This document shows, one piece after another, positions 6,894-15,911 of a DNA stretch of 64,000 nt. Under the pieces are notes generated by a model. It did not search any database, was not told the origin of the DNA, and saw nothing but the letters and a program-made list of their open reading frames with translations. The translations under genes were made by a program, and so were the position numbers. Origin of the DNA: Noviherbaspirillum soli (lineage in GTDB: Bacteria > Pseudomonadota > Gammaproteobacteria > Burkholderiales > Burkholderiaceae_D); contig NZ_JACYOX010000032.1 in assembly GCF_015352955.1 (NCBI RefSeq), positions 1 through 64,000 on the forward strand, written 5' to 3'. Every line of letters begins with the position of its first letter. The first letter of the stretch is position 1.

Positions 6894-9800
6894 ATGAACA
6901 AGCCCGATGCCGTTGCATTCACCCCCGCTGACGCCCTGCCGCCATTTGCCGCGCTGGCAGCGGAGGCGGGGCCCGAGCCGGACGCGCTGCGCCAGGCGCT
7001 GCGCGCAGCCTGCCGTCGCGACGAAAGGCATGCGGTGCAGGCCCTGCTGGCCGAAGCGGCGCGGGACGCGGACGTCGCAAGCCAGGCGCAGGCGCTGGCC
7101 GCAACACTGGTGCGGAACGTGCGCAGCCGCCGTGCCCGCGCCTCCGGCGTGGATGCGCTGATGCATGAGTTTTCCCTGTCGTCGCAGGAAGGCATCGCGC
7201 TGATGTGCCTGGCCGAGGCCCTGCTGCGCATTCCCGACCGGGAAACCGCGGACCGCCTCATTGCCGAGAAGATCAGCCGCGGCGACTGGCAGCGCCACCT
7301 GGGCGGCTCGCCCTCCCTGTTCGTCAATGCCGCCACCTGGGCGCTGGTGGTGACCGGCAGGCTGGTGGCGCCGCAGGACGCCAGCCATCGTGGGCTTGGC
7401 ACGGCGCTGGGCAGGCTGATTGCGCGCGGCGGCGAGCCGCTGATCCGGCGCGGCGTGGACCTTGCGATCCGCATGCTGGGACGCCAGTTCGTCACCGGCC
7501 AGACCATAGACGAAGCCCTGGCGCATGGCCGCGCCAACGAGGAACGCGGCTACCGCTATTCCTTTGACATGCTGGGCGAGGCGGCCCTGACGATGGAGGA
7601 TGCCGACACCTATTACCGCCTGTATGAACAGGCGATCGATGCAATCGGCCGCGCCGGCGCCGGACGGGGCATCCGGCAGGGTCCGGGCATCTCGGTCAAG
7701 CTGTCGGCGCTCCATCCGCGCTACAGCGTGGCGCAGCGTGACCGGGTGATGGCCGAGCTGCTGCCGCGCCTGAAGAAGCTGGCGATGCTGGCCAGGCACC
7801 ATGACATCGGCATCAATATCGATGCCGAGGAAGCCGACCGGCTGGAGCTGTCGCTGGACCTGCTGGAAGCACTGGCCCTCGATCCCGATACCGCCGGCTT
7901 CGACGGCATCGGCTTCGTGGTCCAGGCCTACCAGAAGCGTTCCCCCGCGCTGATTGCCTGCATCGTCGACCTGGCCCGGCGCGCCGGCCGCCGGCTGATG
8001 GTGCGGCTGGTCAAGGGCGCCTACTGGGACGCGGAAATCAAGCGCGCCCAGGTCGATGGCATGCCCGACTATCCGGTCTATACCCGCAAGGCGCATACCG
8101 ACCTGTGCTACCTGGTCTGCGCGCAACGGCTGCTGGCGGCAAGCGACGTGATCTATCCGCAGTTCGCAACCCACAATGCGCTGACGCTGGCCACGGTCCA
8201 TGCGCATGCGCAGCGGCTGGGCGTAACGGACTATGAATTCCAGTGCCTGCACGGCATGGGCGAAACCCTGTATGACCAGGTGGTGGGCATGGACGGCCTG
8301 GGCCGCGCCTGCCGCATCTACGCGCCGGTCGGCTCGCACCAGACGCTGCTGGCCTACCTTGTGCGGCGGCTGCTGGAAAACGGCGCGAACACCTCCTTCG
8401 TCAACCAGATCGTGGACGAACAGGTGCCGCTCGAGCGGCTGCTGGCCGATCCGGTGCAGGCCGCGGCGCAGTCCGGCGGTACGCCCCATCCGGCGATTTC
8501 GCTGCCGGCGGCGCTGTATGGCCCCCGCCGGCGCAATTCCACCGGCATGGACTTCAATGACCGCAACGCGCTGCGCGAGATCGCGCCGGCGCTGCAGGCA
8601 CTGGGCCAGCGCTTCTGGCACGCCGCGCCGCTGCTGGCGCAGGAGGACCTGGCCGCGGGGGATGCCGGCCTGCCCGTCACCAACCCGGCTGACCGCTCGG
8701 ACCAGGTTGGCCTGGTGCACGAAACGTCCGAGGCGCAGAGGCAAGCCGCGCTGGCAGCGGCGGCGGAAGAAGCGCCACGCTGGCAGGCAATGACGCCGGC
8801 ATCCCGCGCTGCGCTGCTGCTGCGCGCGGCCGACTTGCTGGAAGGGGAACGGCTGCCCCTGATGTCGCTGGCGGTGCGCGAAGCCGGCAAGTCGCTGCCG
8901 AATGCGCTGGCCGAAATGCGCGAGGCGGTCGATTTCCTGCGTTATTACGCTGTCCAGGCCAGCCAGGCGCCGGCCGCGCCCGCGCTCGGGCCGGTGCTGT
9001 GCATCAGCCCGTGGAATTTCCCGCTGGCGATCTTCATCGGCCAGGTCAGCGCCGCGCTGGCCGCAGGCAACGTGGTGCTGGCCAAGCCGGCGGAACAGAC
9101 GCCGCTGATGGCGCATCTGGCCACCACGCTGCTGCATCAGGCAGGCATACCGCGCGCCGCGCTGCAACTGCTACCCGGCCCCGGCGACACCGTGGGCGCG
9201 GCCCTGGTGGCCGATGCGCGCATCCGCGGCGTGCTCTTTACCGGCTCCACCGAGGTGGCTGCGCTGATCAACCGCCAGCTTGCCGGGCGCGGCGCGGCGC
9301 AAGGCTGTGCGCCGGCGCTAGTCGCCGAAACCGGCGGCCAGAACGCGATGATCGTCGACTCGTCCGCGCTGCCGGAACAGGTGGTGCAGGACGTGCTGGC
9401 ATCGGCTTTCGACAGCGCCGGCCAGCGCTGCTCGGCGCTGCGGGTGCTATGCCTGCAGGACGATGTCGCCGACCATGTGCTGGGCATGCTCAGGGGCGCG
9501 CTGCGCGAGCTGCGCATCGGCGTGCCGGACCGGCTCGCCACCGACATCGGCCCGGTCATCGATGAGGATGCGCGCCGCGCGCTTACAGACTACATCGACC
9601 GCGCCGCCAGCCATGCGCTGGAGATGTTCCAGCTGCCGCTGCCCGACGCCTGCCGGCGCGGCAGCTTCGTTGCGCCCACGGTCATCGTGATCGACGATTT
9701 CTCCCGCCTGCAGCATGAGGTCTTCGGGCCGGTGCTGCATGTGCTGCGCTACCGCCGCGACCACCTGCCGCAGTTGCTGGCGCAGATCAATGCCAGCGGC

Positions 9801-10595
9801 TATGGCCTGACGCTGGGCATCCACTCGCGCATCGATGAAACGGTGGAAGGCATCGCGGGGCGGGCGCATGTGGGCAACATCTATGTGAACCGCAACATGG
9901 TTGGCGCGGTGGTCGGCGTGCAGCCCTTCGGTGGCGAAGGCAAGTCCGGCACTGGCCCGAAGGCGGGCGGCCCGCTGTATCTGCGCCGTCTGCAGCACGC
10001 GGCCGACAGCGGCATCGCGGCTTCCGACCTGGCCGCGCAGCCGCCCGCGCAAGATGCCGGACTGCAAGCCTTGCAGGATTGGGCGCGAGCCAATGGCGAC
10101 ACGATGCTGATCGCCCTGACCCAGCGCTATGCGCGGGACAGCCTGCTCGGCCGCGCGCTGCACCTGCCGGGCCCGACCGGCGAAAGCAATATCCTGCGCT
10201 TCGCCGCCCGCGGATCAGTGCTGTGCGCGGCGCCCGATCGTGCGGCGCTGTTCAACCAATTGGCGGCTGTGCTGGCGACCGGCAATCACGCCTTGATGAG
10301 CGCTGCGGCCTGCGCCTTGCTGCCAGCCGGGTTGCCGCAGGCGGTCAGCGCAAGAATCATTATCGTGGCCAATGTCGCCAGCCATCCCGCGATATCGCTG
10401 GCCCTGTGCGACCAGGCTTGCTGCGCGGCTCTCTTGCCGGTGCTGGCGGCCCGCGAAGGCGCGCTGACGCCGGTGGCGCAAACCCATGGCAGCGAACCGA
10501 TTGCCCTGTGGCGGCTGGTGGCCGAGCGCACCGTGTCCGTCAACACCACCGCGGCCGGCGGCAATACCGGCCTGATGACGCTGGAGGGCGCCTGA
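6894..10595 (+). CDS. putA: Bifunctional proline dehydrogenase / glutamate-semialdehyde dehydrogenase
   Basis: A 1233-residue PutA that oxidises proline to glutamate: FAD-dependent proline dehydrogenase (about residues 170-470) then NAD-dependent P5C dehydrogenase (about 560-1030). Visible motifs include LVKGAYWDAEIKRAQ, YEFQCLHGMGE, LCISPWNFPLAIF, the nucleotide site FTGSTEV, and the catalytic Cys846 in GQRCSALR. The N-terminus enters the helical arm domain directly and lacks the ribbon-helix-helix DNA-binding domain of E. coli-type PutA, so it should not repress itself. The C-terminal 200 residues form the extra domain of long PutAs, which covers the substrate-channelling tunnel. AGGA near 6882 precedes the start. 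Its stop lies one base from that of the convergent gtrA-like gene. Confidence 0.96.
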   Translation: MNKPDAVAFTPADALPPFAALAAEAGPEPDALRQALRAACRRDERHAVQALLAEAARDADVASQAQALAATLVRNVRSRRARASGVDALMHEFSLSSQEGIALMCLAEALLRIPDRETADRLIAEKISRGDWQRHLGGSPSLFVNAATWALVVTGRLVAPQDASHRGLGTALGRLIARGGEPLIRRGVDLAIRMLGRQFVTGQTIDEALAHGRANEERGYRYSFDMLGEAALTMEDADTYYRLYEQAIDAIGRAGAGRGIRQGPGISVKLSALHPRYSVAQRDRVMAELLPRLKKLAMLARHHDIGINIDAEEADRLELSLDLLEALALDPDTAGFDGIGFVVQAYQKRSPALIACIVDLARRAGRRLMVRLVKGAYWDAEIKRAQVDGMPDYPVYTRKAHTDLCYLVCAQRLLAASDVIYPQFATHNALTLATVHAHAQRLGVTDYEFQCLHGMGETLYDQVVGMDGLGRACRIYAPVGSHQTLLAYLVRRLLENGANTSFVNQIVDEQVPLERLLADPVQAAAQSGGTPHPAISLPAALYGPRRRNSTGMDFNDRNALREIAPALQALGQRFWHAAPLLAQEDLAAGDAGLPVTNPADRSDQVGLVHETSEAQRQAALAAAAEEAPRWQAMTPASRAALLLRAADLLEGERLPLMSLAVREAGKSLPNALAEMREAVDFLRYYAVQASQAPAAPALGPVLCISPWNFPLAIFIGQVSAALAAGNVVLAKPAEQTPLMAHLATTLLHQAGIPRAALQLLPGPGDTVGAALVADARIRGVLFTGSTEVAALINRQLAGRGAAQGCAPALVAETGGQNAMIVDSSALPEQVVQDVLASAFDSAGQRCSALRVLCLQDDVADHVLGMLRGALRELRIGVPDRLATDIGPVIDEDARRALTDYIDRAASHALEMFQLPLPDACRRGSFVAPTVIVIDDFSRLQHEVFGPVLHVLRYRRDHLPQLLAQINASGYGLTLGIHSRIDETVEGIAGRAHVGNIYVNRNMVGAVVGVQPFGGEGKSGTGPKAGGPLYLRRLQHAADSGIAASDLAAQPPAQDAGLQALQDWARANGDTMLIALTQRYARDSLLGRALHLPGPTGESNILRFAARGSVLCAAPDRAALFNQLAAVLATGNHALMSAAACALLPAGLPQAVSARIIIVANVASHPAISLALCDQACCAALLPVLAAREGALTPVAQTHGSEPIALWRLVAERTVSVNTTAAGGNTGLMTLEGA

Positions 10596-10596
10596 A

Positions 10597-10980
10597 TTAC
10601 CCGTCCGTGAAGGCGAAGTAACGGCTCCCGATGTAGGCAACGCCCGTATATACGACTGCTCCCAATATATGCGGCAGAAAACCATCATGGCTGACCAAAT
10701 CGCGTGTCATGAAAAGAGCAGCAAGGTTTGCCAGGTAGGCCGCCCCGCATACCTGGGCATATCGCCACATGCTCCTCGATACCTTGGCTTCAGAAAGGAA
10801 AGTCCACCTTCTGTTCGCGAAAAAACTCCACATGAAACCAACAAGGTAACCGGTGAGATTCGAAGCGAGATCATTGAGTCCTAAAACAGACCAGCAGAAA
10901 TAAATGATACTAATCCCGAGCAACGTATTGCTGGCGCCAACCAATGCGAACTTGATCAGAGATATTGATAACAAATTCAT
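10597..10980 (-). CDS. GtrA-family small membrane protein
   Basis: A 127-residue protein with four predicted membrane helices, including LIKFALVGASNTLLGI near the start and NLTGYLVGFMWSFFANRRWTF in the middle, which is the signature region of GtrA-like proteins. GtrA relatives are thought to flip or help flip undecaprenyl-linked sugars during O-antigen, teichoic acid or exopolysaccharide modification. The gene overlaps the upstream methyltransferase gene by 4 bases (ATGA), so they are translationally coupled. No glycosyltransferase is nearby, which is unusual. GC is clearly lower than in putA. Confidence 0.85.
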   Translation of the reverse strand: MNLLSISLIKFALVGASNTLLGISIIYFCWSVLGLNDLASNLTGYLVGFMWSFFANRRWTFLSEAKVSRSMWRYAQVCGAAYLANLAALFMTRDLVSHDGFLPHILGAVVYTGVAYIGSRYFAFTDG

Positions 10981-11675
10981 ATATTTCGCGCCACGATAAA
11001 GTATTGCGCGCCAAGAGGTAATTTGCGCATGAACTTTTCCAGTGGGCGGGCAAATGACAAGAAACTGGGAAAGAACATTCGGTATACAGCTTCGGCATTT
11101 TTCCAGCCGGCCTTGGCTATCCGTTGTTCAAGCGCGCTTGCATGCATTAGCACTGCATGTTCATCGAAAGGGCAGTTGCGAACCGCCGACACGGTAAGCG
11201 GATTAACCGGATTATGTTCAAAGATTACCAGCATGCCATTCCTCCTGGTAACGCGCCTGAGCTCAGCAAGCCAGTGCTCATGCTCGGCATGAGAGATATG
11301 ATGGAACACGCATGCGGAAAAGCAGAGGTCGAAGCTTCCGGCTTCGAACGGCAGTTTGAATTCGTCAATCTCGGCATAGCAGGCAGGAATATTCCTATAG
11401 CGCGAGCGGCTGATATCCAGGCTACGGCGGGATACGTCGGCACATGTAATTCTGGCTGAAGGAAAGAAATCGTTGAAATGAGGCAGTGAGTTTCCGATTC
11501 CAGAACCGAAGTCGAGGATGGCTTCTGCTTTGATTCCTGCTTTGGCTGTCTCGTGTCTTACGTCCTCTATTTTGTAGCGTGCAAAAAACTCGGGGGATTC
11601 TCCAGAAGCTTTTATATTCTTGCTGTGCAGGGCTAGGTACTCATCCGCGATTTGGTCAAATTCGGCTTTATCCAT
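10977..11675 (-). CDS. Class I SAM-dependent methyltransferase
   Basis: A 232-residue protein with the Rossmann methyltransferase fold. Motif I is ILDFGSGIGNSLP (about residues 52-64), the acidic strand-2 end is ITCADVSRRSL, and motif post-III is FDLCFSACVFHHI with the usual H-H-I. A C-terminal extension rich in Phe/Pro/Leu (FFPSFLSFARPLEKFMRKLP) resembles methyltransferases found beside polyprenyl-sugar genes. The coupled GtrA gene downstream suggests a lipid-linked or surface-glycan substrate (inference). The ribosome site is weak. The two genes are AT-richer than their neighbours, consistent with horizontal acquisition. Confidence 0.82.
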   Translation of the reverse strand: MDKAEFDQIADEYLALHSKNIKASGESPEFFARYKIEDVRHETAKAGIKAEAILDFGSGIGNSLPHFNDFFPSARITCADVSRRSLDISRSRYRNIPACYAEIDEFKLPFEAGSFDLCFSACVFHHISHAEHEHWLAELRRVTRRNGMLVIFEHNPVNPLTVSAVRNCPFDEHAVLMHASALEQRIAKAGWKNAEAVYRMFFPSFLSFARPLEKFMRKLPLGAQYFIVARNI

Positions 11676-12144
11676 GGATTGATCCGTTATTTCATTGCTA
11701 GTTGGTCGATGCTTAATAATTCAACTCGTCAATAAAATGAGGCAATTAAGATGGAAGGATCTGCGCTTGTTAACGATTCGCAGTTGGTAAAAACATCCAT
11801 GTTTCCCCTTCCCGCAGGTCCAATGCTGATCTATATCAGCCAGGGCCGTTCCGGGATTGAATTTTCGGGACTTTAGAACCGGCTTGCCAACCATGGCGGA
11901 TAACACTCCGCCTCTACAGCCAGAGCCCCATGGCGAGTCTTGTTGACTCCATGACAAAACACCTTCCTTTTGTACAGTCACGCGAACAAGGCATTTTTGG
12001 TCGATATCAACTTAGGGGGCATAACGCGTCACGCTGGTGAGCAAGTTATTCCACGTCCGGAGAAACAGGACCGCATCGGGCACTTTTTGCAGCAGGCAAC
12101 GTCAAACGAAGCTTGCCAATTAATCAACCCAGAGGAGGAAACCG
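11676..12144. other. Intergenic stretch, nothing identified
   Basis: This lies between the divergent methyltransferase and DUF2892-like genes and must contain both promoters. Short frames on both strands (for example 11721-11981 minus) lack ribosome sites and protein-like features. Confidence 0.4.
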
Positions 12145-12567
12145 ATGAGCCATGCCCTGACCACTGTCCAGAATGATGAAGCTGACCGTGTGCGCCGCTC
12201 CACCGCGCTCGATGTGAACCGCCAGATCGACCGCCAGACCGAAGCCAACATCATGCATTACCTCAACGCCACGCCGGAGGTGATCCGCGAGCGCGTCGAG
12301 GAGTTGGACCATGAATGGGACATCGAGCGCATGCTGGAGGTCAACGCATCCACCCTCGCGCTGACCGGCCTGGTGCTGGGCGCCACCGTGAACAAGAAGT
12401 GGCTGATCCTGCCCGGCATCGTGCTGCCCTTCCTGCTGCAGCATGGCCTGCGCGGCTGGTGTCCGCCGCTGCCGGTGCTGCGCCACCTCGGCGTGCGCAC
12501 CCGCGGCGAGATAGACCGTGAGAAATATGCGCTGCTGGCCTCGATCAAGGACCAGCCCGCCACCTGA
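12145..12567 (+). CDS. DUF2892-like small membrane protein (140 aa)
   Basis: A strong ribosome site (AGAGGAGG, 12131-12138) precedes ATG 12145. The N-terminal half is charged and helical (DRQTEANIMHYL, then IRERVEELDHEWDIERMLE). The second half has two hydrophobic stretches (LALTGLVLGATVNKKWLILP and GIVLPFLLQHGLRG) forming a membrane hairpin similar to the YgaP-like inner-membrane domain, ending in WCPPLPVLRHLGVRTRGEID. The W-C-P-P-L-P-x-x-R-x-L-G-x-R-T end is typical of this family. Function unknown. It is a single-gene unit. Confidence 0.75.
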   Translation: MSHALTTVQNDEADRVRRSTALDVNRQIDRQTEANIMHYLNATPEVIRERVEELDHEWDIERMLEVNASTLALTGLVLGATVNKKWLILPGIVLPFLLQHGLRGWCPPLPVLRHLGVRTRGEIDREKYALLASIKDQPAT

Positions 12568-12724
12568 GCGCGTTCCTGATAGACGGTGCTTCCCGCAGGA
12601 ACCACCGTCCCCAACGATCCTCTATCTTTAACTGGAACGCACAAGTGAATCGACAAAACATTAGCGCTATTGACTTTTAGATTGGCTATACTCCCCGGAC
12701 TTCAGCCAACCAAGTCCATCAGCC

Positions 12725-13420
12725 ATGACAGTGCGGGCCATTCTTTTCGACGCATACGGAACCCTGTTCGACGTCTATTCCATCGGCGCGCTGGCTGAGC
12801 GCTTCTATCCCGGCAAGGGCGCGCTGCTCGCTGAGCTGTGGCGCGACAAGCAGATCCAGTACAGCCAGCTGCGCACCCTGTGCAGCACCTACAAGCCCTT
12901 CTGGGAAATCACGCAGGATGCGCTGGTCTTTGCCTGCCGCAAGCTGGGCCTTGAACTGGACCTGGAAGCGCAGAACACCATGATGGGCCAGTACGCAAAG
13001 CTGCAGGCCTTCCCTGAAAACCTGGCCTCGCTGCGGCAGTTGAAGGAAGGCGGCATGAAGATGGCCATCCTTTCCAACGGCAATCCCGAAATGCTGGCAG
13101 CCGCCGTGCAGAATGCCGGCATGGACGGCCTGTTCAGCCATGTGCTTTCCGCCGACGCGGTGCGCAAGTTCAAGACTGCGCCGGAAGCCTACCAGCTCGG
13201 CACCGACATGCTGGGCATGGCAGCGCGCGACATCCTGTTTGTCTCCAGCAATGGCTGGGACATCTGCGGCGCGAGCTGGTTTGGCTACAAGACATTCTGG
13301 GTCAACCGCGCCGGTGCGCCGATGGAAGAGCTGGGCGTCACGCCCAGCGGCCAGGCGCGGCTGCTGTCGGACCTGCCGGCCTTTATCGACGCCGAGGCGC
13401 GCCGCGGCGCCAGCCGATGA
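12725..13420 (+). CDS. (S)-2-haloacid dehalogenase, type II
   Basis: A 231-residue HAD-superfamily hydrolase matching L-2-haloacid dehalogenases, which displace halide from 2-haloalkanoates to give 2-hydroxyacids (glycolate from monochloroacetate). All catalytic positions known from the Pseudomonas YL enzyme can be matched: nucleophile Asp9 in FDAYGTLFDV, the Arg in LWRDKQIQYS, Ser-Asn in ILSNGN, Lys and Tyr in KFKTAPEAYQ, and the Ser/Asn/Asp set in FVSSNGWDICGA. No clear ribosome site precedes ATG 12725. It lies 44 bases upstream of malate synthase G and may be co-transcribed with it. Confidence 0.9.
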   Translation: MTVRAILFDAYGTLFDVYSIGALAERFYPGKGALLAELWRDKQIQYSQLRTLCSTYKPFWEITQDALVFACRKLGLELDLEAQNTMMGQYAKLQAFPENLASLRQLKEGGMKMAILSNGNPEMLAAAVQNAGMDGLFSHVLSADAVRKFKTAPEAYQLGTDMLGMAARDILFVSSNGWDICGASWFGYKTFWVNRAGAPMEELGVTPSGQARLLSDLPAFIDAEARRGASR

Positions 13421-13464
13421 TTTTTCTTTCCCGATTTTAAATAACGACAACACGAGGCTTAACC

Positions 13465-15690
13465 ATGACTGACCGCACTACCTGCCACGGACTGCAGATC
13501 GCCACCCCGCTCTACCGCTTCATCGAAGACCGCGTGCTGCCCGGCACCGGCGTCGACAGCGCCGCCTTCTGGCAAGGCTTCGACGCCATCGTGCGCGACC
13601 TGGCGCCCAAGAACATCGCGCTGCTGGCCGAACGCGACCGCCTGCAGACCGAGCTGGACAACTGGCACCGCGCCAATCCCGGCCCGCTGAAGGATACCGC
13701 TGCCTACCGCGCCTTCCTGGAAAAGATCGGCTACATGAATCCGCAGCCGGACGACTTCACGATCACCACCTCGAACGTCGACGCCGAACTGGCAGTGCAG
13801 GCCGGCCCGCAACTGGTGGTGCCCATCCTCAACGCACGCTATGCGCTTAACGCCGCCAATGCGCGCTGGGGCTCGCTGTACGACGCTCTGTATGGCACCG
13901 ATGCCATCGCCGAGACCGGCGGCGCCACCCGCAGCGGCCCCAACGGCGAAGGCTACAACCCGGTGCGCGGCGCCAAGGTGATCGGCTTTGCGCGCGACTT
14001 CCTCGACCGCATCGCGCCGCTGGCCCAGGGCAGCCATCACGACGCCGCCGGCTACACCGTCGATGGCGGCAAGCTGGTCGTGGCGCTGAAAAACGGCGCT
14101 GCCACCGGCCTGGCCGACGCATCGAAATTCGTCGGCTATCGCGGCGACGCCGGCGCGCCGACCTCGGTGCTGCTGAAGAACAATGGCCTGCATGTCGACA
14201 TCATCATCGACCGCAGCACCCCGATCGGCAGCAATGACGCCGCCGGCGTGGCCGACCTCGTGATCGAGGCGGCGCTGTCGACCATCCTCGACCTGGAAGA
14301 CTCGGTCGCCGCGGTCGATGCCGAGGACAAGGTGCTGGCCTATTCCAACTGGCTGGGCATCCTGCAGGCCAGCCTGTCGGAAACCATCACCAAGGGCGGC
14401 AATGCCTTCACCCGCAGCCTGAACCCGGACCGCGAATACACCGCCGGCGCCGGCGCCACCGATGCGAAGGACGGCGTGGTCACGCTGCATGGCCGCTCGC
14501 TGCTGTTCCTGCGCAATGTCGGCCACCTGATGACCAACCCGGCCATCCTGTATGACGGCGACAAGGAAATCCCGGAAGGCATCATGGATGCGGTGGTCAC
14601 CGTGGCGATCGCGCTGCATGACCTGAAGCGCAAGCCCGACCAGAAGATCGGCAACTCGCGCACCGGCTCGGTCTACATCGTCAAGCCCAAGATGCATGGC
14701 CCGGCCGAAGTGGCCTTTGCCAGCGAACTGTTCGGCCGCGTCGAGGCGCTGCTGGGCCTGCCGGCCGAGACGGTCAAGCTGGGCATCATGGACGAGGAAC
14801 GCCGCACCAGCGTCAACCTCAAGGCCTGCATCCGCGAGGCCACCGGCCGCGTGGCCTTCATCAACACCGGCTTCCTGGACCGCACCGGCGACGAGATGCA
14901 CACCGCCATGCAGGCCGGCCCGATGATGCGCAAGGGCGACATGAAGACCAGCACCTGGCTCACCGCCTACGAGAAGAGCAACGTGCTGATCGGCCTGTCC
15001 TGCGGCCTGCGCGGCCGTGCCCAGATCGGCAAGGGCATGTGGGCCATGCCGGACATGATGGCAGCGATGCTGGAGCAGAAGATCAATCATCCCAAGGCCG
15101 GCGCCAACACCGCCTGGGTGCCTTCCCCAACCGGCGCCACGCTGCATGCGCTGCATTACCACCAGGTGAACGTGGCCGAGATCCAGCAGCAGCTGGAAAA
15201 GACCGCCAATGCCGGCGAGATCGACAGTCTGCGCAATGCGCTGCTGCAGATCCCGGTGGTGGCGGAAGCGAAATGGTCGGCCGAGGAAATCCAGCAGGAG
15301 CTGGACAACAATGCACAGGGCATCCTCGGCTATGTGGTGCGCTGGATCGACCAGGGCGTGGGCTGCTCCAAGGTGCCCGACATCCACAACGTCGGCCTGA
15401 TGGAAGACCGCGCCACGCTGCGCATCTCCAGCCAGCACATTGCGAACTGGCTGCTGCACGGCGTGGTCAACGAGGCGCAGGTCACGGAAACCCTGCAGCG
15501 CATGGCGCGCGTGGTGGACGCACAGAACGAGAACGACCCGTTCTACACGCCGATGGCGCCGGACTTCGAGGCTTCCTATGCCTACCGCGCCGCGCGCGAC
15601 CTGGTGTTCCAGGGCCTGACGCAGCCGAGCGGCTACACCGAGCCGCTGCTGCATGCATGGCGCCTGAAGGTCAAGGCGGCGCGTCGCTAA
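13465..15690 (+). CDS. glcB: Malate synthase G
   Basis: A 741-residue monomeric malate synthase (isoform G), condensing glyoxylate with acetyl-CoA to malate. The length and overall sequence fit the G isoform (E. coli 723). Visible conserved segments include [20 protein letters not shown], the acidic active-site strand [43 protein letters not shown] (metal and acetyl-CoA region) and the C-terminal catalytic-Asp region near [10 protein letters not shown]-type sequence ([14 protein letters not shown]). GAGG near 13453 precedes ATG. A strong terminator follows at 15742-15780. Immediately upstream is a haloacid dehalogenase whose two-carbon product, once oxidised, would be the substrate. Confidence 0.96.
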   Translation: MTDRTTCHGLQIATPLYRFIEDRVLPGTGVDSAAFWQGFDAIVRDLAPKNIALLAERDRLQTELDNWHRANPGPLKDTAAYRAFLEKIGYMNPQPDDFTITTSNVDAELAVQAGPQLVVPILNARYALNAANARWGSLYDALYGTDAIAETGGATRSGPNGEGYNPVRGAKVIGFARDFLDRIAPLAQGSHHDAAGYTVDGGKLVVALKNGAATGLADASKFVGYRGDAGAPTSVLLKNNGLHVDIIIDRSTPIGSNDAAGVADLVIEAALSTILDLEDSVAAVDAEDKVLAYSNWLGILQASLSETITKGGNAFTRSLNPDREYTAGAGATDAKDGVVTLHGRSLLFLRNVGHLMTNPAILYDGDKEIPEGIMDAVVTVAIALHDLKRKPDQKIGNSRTGSVYIVKPKMHGPAEVAFASELFGRVEALLGLPAETVKLGIMDEERRTSVNLKACIREATGRVAFINTGFLDRTGDEMHTAMQAGPMMRKGDMKTSTWLTAYEKSNVLIGLSCGLRGRAQIGKGMWAMPDMMAAMLEQKINHPKAGANTAWVPSPTGATLHALHYHQVNVAEIQQQLEKTANAGEIDSLRNALLQIPVVAEAKWSAEEIQQELDNNAQGILGYVVRWIDQGVGCSKVPDIHNVGLMEDRATLRISSQHIANWLLHGVVNEAQVTETLQRMARVVDAQNENDPFYTPMAPDFEASYAYRAARDLVFQGLTQPSGYTEPLLHAWRLKVKAARR

Positions 15691-15741
15691 GGCGCTGCCG
15701 ACCAGGCCTCATGCAGCGTGCTGCGGCACGCTGCAGACCTG

Positions 15742-15780
15742 ACCCGCTTGCCAGGCTACCCGCCTGCAAGCGGGTTTTTT
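15742..15780 (+). terminator. Rho-independent terminator of glcB
   Basis: ACCCGCTTG at 15742-15750 pairs perfectly with CAAGCGGGT at 15767-15775. The stem extends inward through CAGG/CCTG with one bulge and is followed by six T (15775-15780). Confidence 0.85.
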
Positions 15781-15911
15781 GTCGAGGATGGCGCGCAGCG
15801 TCATCCCCATTGCGTTCCCTTGCCAGATCGCATCAAGCCGTATAATCAATTCCCGGCGCCGTTCCACCCACCCAAAGCTTGTACGCCCCCCACGAATCCC
15901 GCGGAGAATGC

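Noticed and set aside
6816-9167. 783-codon minus-strand frame opposite putA
   Set aside because: Antisense shadow of a GC-rich gene; His/Arg/Gln-rich with no recognisable domain, while the + strand shows all PutA motifs.
13459-15654. 731-codon minus-strand frame opposite glcB
   Set aside because: Antisense shadow; the + strand encodes malate synthase G with complete motifs.
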